From contig NC_030858.1 in the NCBI RefSeq assembly GCF_000208745.1, positions 26,489,734-26,553,733 on the forward strand: a DNA stretch of 64,000 bases, read 5' to 3'. A program made the position numbers and the translations under genes. Below the pieces are notes generated by a model, which saw nothing but the letters and a program-made list of their open reading frames with translations, was not told the origin of the DNA and did not search any database. The stretch comes from Theobroma cacao. Its lineage: Eukaryota > Streptophyta > Magnoliopsida > Malvales > Malvaceae. Shown here piece after piece: positions 59,264 through 64,000 of this stretch (positions are counted from its first letter, which is position 1; each line of letters opens with the position of its first letter).

Positions 59264-61106
59264 TGATAACTCTATTATAAAGAGTTATTGTAACACATTT
59301 TGGGGGTTTAAGTAGCTAGATCTTTGAGGTTTTAGGTCAGGATTTTAGCATTTTGGGTGTTTTTCTAGTTTATGTTTGATTACATGTTGAGTAGTTAATT
59401 TAAATTAGTTTAGTTTAGTTTTATTTTATTTTGTTTTAAATTACTTTAAGAGTAGTTATTGCTAATTTCTCTTATCGCTTTTGTAGGAAATTTGATGAAA
59501 AAGGCTCATTAGATGAAAATCTATGCAAGTATGGTGATACGTTCATTTGTATATGTTTTAGTATTTTGACCATATATCTCTATACAGAACTCCAAATGAG
59601 GTGATTCTTAGATCACTAGAATTATGAGAGGAAGGTATAGAACTTTTATGTTTACTACTTTGCCCAGCCCGAATTGGATTATGGTCAAAATATTTTTCTA
59701 ATTTGGAGCATTGTAGTAGTATGCATGGACTAAACATGATGTGGTATTTGGAGCATATCCTTCACTCCAAAAGTCCAATTGATGTGAATATTGATCCATT
59801 GGAAAATTAAGAGATAGGGATAAAACTTTCATGTTTACCACTTTTTCCAGTTTGGATCATATCAAGGTGAAAATAGCATTGGAACATGCTCAACTGCTGT
59901 AGTTCTACAATAGGCAACAGATGGAGGAAGGACGCGGCCTTGAGTTACTCAAGGCTGTAGCACTGAGGAATCGAAGGCCGCAATGCTAAGGAGAACAAGG
60001 CTGCAGCACTGATGAAAGGAAGCACACCATACATTTTTCTGAGGCTAAAGCGCAGCCACGCTACTGTGACAAAAATTCAACGTCGCGACACATGATGATT
60101 TTTCAAAAATAAAAATTTGACGAGATTTTGGAAATTAGGTTACTTGGAGCCTATTTAAGGGACCTTTTTGAGGGGTTTTAATGGGGAGGCAACAAGCAAC
60201 TACTCTAAAGAAAAGGAGCTAAAAAAAAAGCAAGAACACAAAAGAATTTGAGAGAGAATTGAAATTGCAAAGGTTCAACATTGAGTTTCTTTCTTTATTT
60301 TTGTGTTTCTCTTATCTTCATTGACATGGATTTATGGTTAAATTTCTTTAGATATTGTTTTTATTATATATTATGAACTAAATTATTTTTCTAGAATTGT
60401 GGTGGATTTCAACATGTAGTTTGAGTATTTGTTTCTCTTTTATTTACTATGAATAGGCATAGTTTTTTCTTATTCGAATATGCTCTTAATGCTTTTGATT
60501 GTCTGGTCAACAATTAACTGATTTGTAATTCTAATTAAGACTCGATAGAGAGATTTTAAATTGGACTAAGGTTTGAATAGTGTATATTTATGTCACTTAG
60601 GTGATCTGATTCGCGATTCGGGTAGACATATGCCAATTGCCATACATAGCCAAATTAGAACACTAGCTTAATGAACTTTATTTAATTGATTCCTATAGAC
60701 ATATAGTGACTTAATTAAGTTAGGTATTTATGCAACCATCTTAATGGAGACTTGTACATAGCTTTGACTTTTAGGTTAGTAAAACCACCCATGAATGTAA
60801 ATAATAAAAGAATCTAGTATAAGATGAAGTGTCGTATCAGATGAAGTGTCGAATGAATCGATGGTCTTAAGTTTTAGTCTATTGCCTTCTTCAAGTAATT
60901 TTAATTTCTATTAGTTAACTTAGTGCTTGTTTTAATTTTATTTTAATTAATATTTTGAAAAATTTAGTTACTTAAATAAGATTAATTTGTCTTAAATTTT
61001 AGTAATTAGCAAAGATTTAGGAACAAATCTCCATAGGAATGATACTTTGCTTCATCACTATATTACTTGTTCGATACGCAAACTTGCATGTGCAAAATCG
61101 ACAATA
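59264..61106 (+). repeat. Athila-family solo LTR inside the MULE (right arm, inverted)
   Basis: This 1843-bp LTR starts TGATAACTCTATTATAAAG and ends AAAATCGACAATA, flanked by GCTTA (59259-59263) / GTTTA (61107-61111), one mismatch. It is opposite in orientation to 57297-59080, so the two solo LTRs form a large inverted repeat with a 183-bp spacer. Confidence 0.82.
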
Positions 61107-61111
61107 GTTTA

Positions 61112-61860
61112 TGATATGACCGTCTTATGAAATTACGCCCTGAGAGATGGGCACGTGCACTGTCACCAATAAGATGCTACAAACTCATAACATCGAACAT
61201 TGTAGAGTGTATTAACTTGTGTTTGAGGTAGGCAAGAAAAATGCCGATCACCGTCTTGATCGAGTGCATTAGAGGCATGTTCCAGCGTTAGTTCCATGAA
61301 TGAAACAAGGAAGGCCTCAATTTAATCATGCCCCTTAGCCCTTGGGCTACTAATCTGTTTAACACACGGTTCAATGAAGCATGTCACTTTTTTACACAAG
61401 TAATCAATCGAGTGGAGTTCCAAATTATTGACAGGAGTAAAGACAAAGTAGTCAACTAGTCCACCAAGACGTATTCATGTGGGGAGTTCCAAACTGATAT
61501 ACTCCCCTACAACCATGCCATGGTAGCAATAAGGTATGAATATCCATGTTTCTTCTTTGCTTTGTAAGGAATTGAACTTTTACATGGTTCCTCAACTGTG
61601 AGTTCATTGCCTTTGTAATAATTATAAAAATACAGCCATTGAATTCTACTCAGACTATTACAAGACTTGGTCTTAGGTGGAGGGTTATGTTGTTCTTATT
61701 CACCCGGTTAGGCATCCTAGTGATTGGGACATGCCCCTTGATGTGAAACAAATTGTCATTTTGCCACCACCTTGGCGAGGTTAAGTGGGAAGACCTAAGA
61801 GGAAAAGGATTCCATCGATTGGGGAAAGTAGTCGATGATGGAGATGTTCACAATGCAAGA
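61112..61860 (+). pseudogene. MULE transposase, C-terminal part
   Basis: Recognisable blocks are RWARALSPIRCYKLITSNIV, KMPITVLIECIRGMFQR, the SWIM-type zinc region SCGEFQTDILPYNHAMVAIR, and near the end DWDMPLDVK, VILPPPWRG and GRPKRKRIPS. The order is normal for MuDR-family proteins. Stops and frameshifts are frequent. In the SWIM motif two expected cysteines read Tyr (TAT at 61472-61474, TAC at 61508-61510). Confidence 0.83.
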
Positions 61861-62150
61861 GCTATGATTGTAATAGACAAAATTGACCCAATGTCATTTA
61901 TAGTTCCATTGACAAAGCTGGGACTATCTTCTAGTTAGTTGGCACTTCAACGACGATAATGATCGAAAGCATGTTCAACTTGTAGACAACTTGAGCACAC
62001 ATGAAACCACTATCCAATGCGAATGACAAACTCTAAGAATGTATGAGGTATCATAGACAAAAACAGTGACTCCAGAAAATGAAGTGTTGGCATGGTCTTG
62101 GTTGTAGTTGAGAGATGTGTGAAAGAGGAAATTTGGACGTTAAGTGCTGC
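61861..62150. other. MULE 3' region
   Basis: Short non-coding stretch after the transposase frame; nothing recognised except continuity with the tandem array that follows. Confidence 0.4.
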
Positions 62151-62520
62151 TATCTATTGATATATTCAATTCAGGACTTATTTTTTAAATCCTCGATGGC
62201 TATCTATTGATAGATTCCATGTATCTATCAATAGACGTGTGTCAAGGTCAAGTAACATGGTTCCCGATTGTTTATCTATCGATGGATCTTGATATCTATC
62301 GATAGATGCATGGCACAGTCCAGTAACATGGTTACCCTATTGGCTATCTATTAATAGATGCGGTTTATCTATTGATAGATGTATGCCACGATCTTATAAC
62401 ATGGTTCCCAATTGGTTATCTATTGATAGATTCTGTAGATCTATCGACAGATGTATGCCATGGTCACGTAACATGGTTCCCGGTTGGCTATTTATTGATA
62501 GATCTTGGTATTTATTGAGT
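62150..62520. repeat. Tandem array, about 72-bp unit with CTATCxATxGATAG dyads
   Basis: About five diverged copies; the landmark AACATGGTT recurs at 62254, 62325, 62398 and 62470 (71, 73 and 72 bp apart). Each unit contains two near-palindromes of the TCTATTGATAGA type. The array lies inside the right flank of the MULE. Confidence 0.85.
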
Positions 62521-62539
62521 TTTCGGGCCTCTTTGCTTA

Positions 62540-62556
62540 AGTCACGCAATGCCTAA
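62540..62556 (-). repeat. Inverted single copy of the MULE-left minisatellite unit
   Basis: AGTCACGCAATGCCTAA is the exact reverse complement of TTAGGCATTGCGTGACT, the consensus unit at 55030-55467. It is a likely terminal-inverted-repeat remnant. Confidence 0.6.
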
Positions 62557-62574
62557 GTTGAAATACCCCATACT

Positions 62575-62908
62575 TTGATATGGTGATAAATAAAGTTGAT
62601 CGAATGCAGATTGAGGTCAATTAAAATGTTTAGAAGTGATAAAAGACGAAAGGAGTAGTTTAGGATAAAATATTTCGCAAGTGAGAAAATAAAAATAATT
62701 TTATCGGAGGAGAATTTGTGAGATAAAAGGCGATTTGGAAGTCAAGTGAGGCATAATAAGGTATTTTGGGTACCAAAGAGACAAGATAAAATTTTTAGAA
62801 TAAAATAATATTTTATTAATAAAATAATATTAAAATATTAATATTTAGTCGGATATCGAAATCAGTCATGAAGAAGGATCATATGGTTGATCCAAGTGGG
62901 GGAAAAGA
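62575..62908 (+). other. Internal 3' end of a plus-strand LTR element
   Basis: AT-rich DNA ending with CCAAGTGGGGGAAAAGA, a polypurine tract directly before the LTR start at 62909. Only about 330 bp of internal sequence is present before the MULE side, so the element seems truncated. No coding sequence was seen. Confidence 0.5.
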
Positions 62909-64000
62909 TGACAAGCCCGACTCTATAAAAATATTTGTCATGACATACATGTGATGGATAGCATGTTTGCATGCTAAGAGAGTCTCGAAAAACTTACAAA
63001 AATCGGTATTGTACCTAGACGTACAACAAAGTTGATTTAAGCCTCGAACTAGATCAAATAGAGAATTCACGATGAAATTAAGAATTTTACAGTCCCAGAA
63101 TGGTTTAATATGGTGATTTGGAGTTCGAGGATCAATTTGGTGTCAAATCGAAATTTTCGCTATCTAGGGGCAAAATGGTCATTTGCCACTTGGGGACAAA
63201 ATGAAAATTTTTGAAAAGATTTTTTTGGCCCCATTTGACTTATTGGAGTATAATTTGACTTATTGGACTAAGATTTAAGGTTTAGAAGTGAAAAATTTTA
63301 ATTTCGATATAATTTGGAGTAAAAGGGTAAAATGGTAATTTTGCCACCCGAGGGGTAAAATTGTAATTTTTCACCACCAGGACATTTTCCAGCATATGGT
63401 CTTCCTTTATTCTCATTTTGACCATTGACTAATTGTGTGGTGGAGATAAAAAGGATTAAAATTTTTAAAGTTTTAAAAACGGGCCAATGACATGATGTCA
63501 CGTGTCATGCCTTTATTAATTTATTATTTTCCTTTTTAAAAGGCACAAAAATCAGATCATCTTCCACCCCATGGCCGGCCAAACCAGCAAGAAGAGAGAG
63601 AAAATAAAAACAAAACCCTAGAGAGAAAAAAATCAAAGAAAAAGTGTGAATTTTCAAGGAAATTAAGTGAAAAAGGTGAGATTTTTCTATTAAGCTTGAG
63701 TTTTCTTATTCCCAAGCATTTTTCTTTATTTTCCATGATTAAATTACATGTTTTCATGATGAATTCAATTCTGAAAAAATGGGTTAGGAGAGAGAAAGTT
63801 GTTGGATTTATTTGATTTTAATTTATGTTAGTGTTTTTAGTTAGTTTAGCATATTTAGAAACAAAACAACAAGAAAAGAATTTATTTTCTCCCCCAACCA
63901 TTAATGGCTGAATTTACCATGTAGTGAGTGAGGATGAGTTTGATTTTATTCTAGGAGAATTGGTTAAGGAATAATGAATTATGAGCCTAGAAAAATAATG
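62909..64000 (+). repeat. LARD-family LTR (continues past the window)
   Basis: Starts TGACAAGCCCGACTCTATAA, matching the reverse complement of the LARD LTR end (GTTGGGCTTGACA). It shares the blocks AAGCCTCGAACTAG, ATGGTGATTTGGAGTTCGAG and the AAACCCTAGAGAG leader-like segment with 29085-31991. The orientation is opposite to the element at 3836-13845. Confidence 0.75.

Noticed and set aside
57297..61106. The two facing LTRs as the LTR pair of one element
   Set aside because: They are in opposite orientation and each has its own target duplication, so they are two independent solo LTRs.
55030..62520. CRISPR-like arrays (regular repeats at 55030-55467 and 62150-62520)
   Set aside because: The units are degenerate and contiguous with no unique spacers, in plant DNA next to a transposase; they are mini-satellites.
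1..64000. tRNA, rRNA or other structured RNA genes
   Set aside because: No cloverleaf A/B box pairs or rRNA-like stretches were noticed by eye; the tRNA-like 12-mers found are retrotransposon primer sites. A tRNAscan or Infernal run would be decisive.

Overview
The window is nuclear DNA of a flowering plant, almost certainly a eudicot. It is AT-rich and packed with Copia, Gypsy and MULE elements, their solo LTRs and simple repeats. It has one clear host gene, a plant ER-type oleate desaturase (FAD2), on the minus strand with the family's long intron in the 5' UTR. I cannot name the species; the desaturase looks rosid-like.

Layout. 1-20.8 kb is a three-level nest. The 3' LTR of a plus-strand Copia element (from 15) is split by a minus-strand Sirevirus-type Copia element (434-20685; 1157-bp LTRs, GATAT target duplication). 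The third ORF of that element is split by a 10-kb, apparently non-coding minus-strand LTR element (3836-13845; 3-kb LTRs, GCCAT duplication). 21.1-37.7 kb is a decayed minus-strand Athila-type Gypsy element (21150-37698). Its left LTR carries an inverted solo LTR of its own family (22816-24382), and its pol carries a solo LTR of the 10-kb family (29085-31991, CCTTT duplication).

38-44 kb is the gene island: FAD2 coding exon 39751-40902, a 5' UTR intron of about 2 kb, a 5' UTR exon near 42.92-43.08 kb, and two G-boxes at 43.96 kb. The conserved FAD2 start codon reads GTG here and the first ATG is out of frame, so either the gene starts six codons later or the base is an error.

44-54 kb is intergenic repeat debris: a possible Helitron end, a Gypsy integrase tail fused to an LTR fragment, LTR-like DNA, and another Athila-family solo LTR (52221 to about 53930). 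55-62.6 kb is a dead MULE: transposase pieces interrupted by two Athila-family solo LTRs in opposite orientation only 183 bp apart, with a roughly 22-bp minisatellite on the left and a roughly 72-bp array on the right. From 62.9 kb an LTR of the 10-kb family runs off the end.

The transposon ORFs are broken by stops, frameshifts, insertions and some catalytic-residue changes, so they look inactive. FAD2 is the only gene with a full-length reading frame and an obvious cellular role: making linoleate from oleate on ER phosphatidylcholine. I saw no tRNA, rRNA, CRISPR or operon-like feature. Boundaries marked by target duplications were read base by base. Similarity and age statements are visual, not computed.
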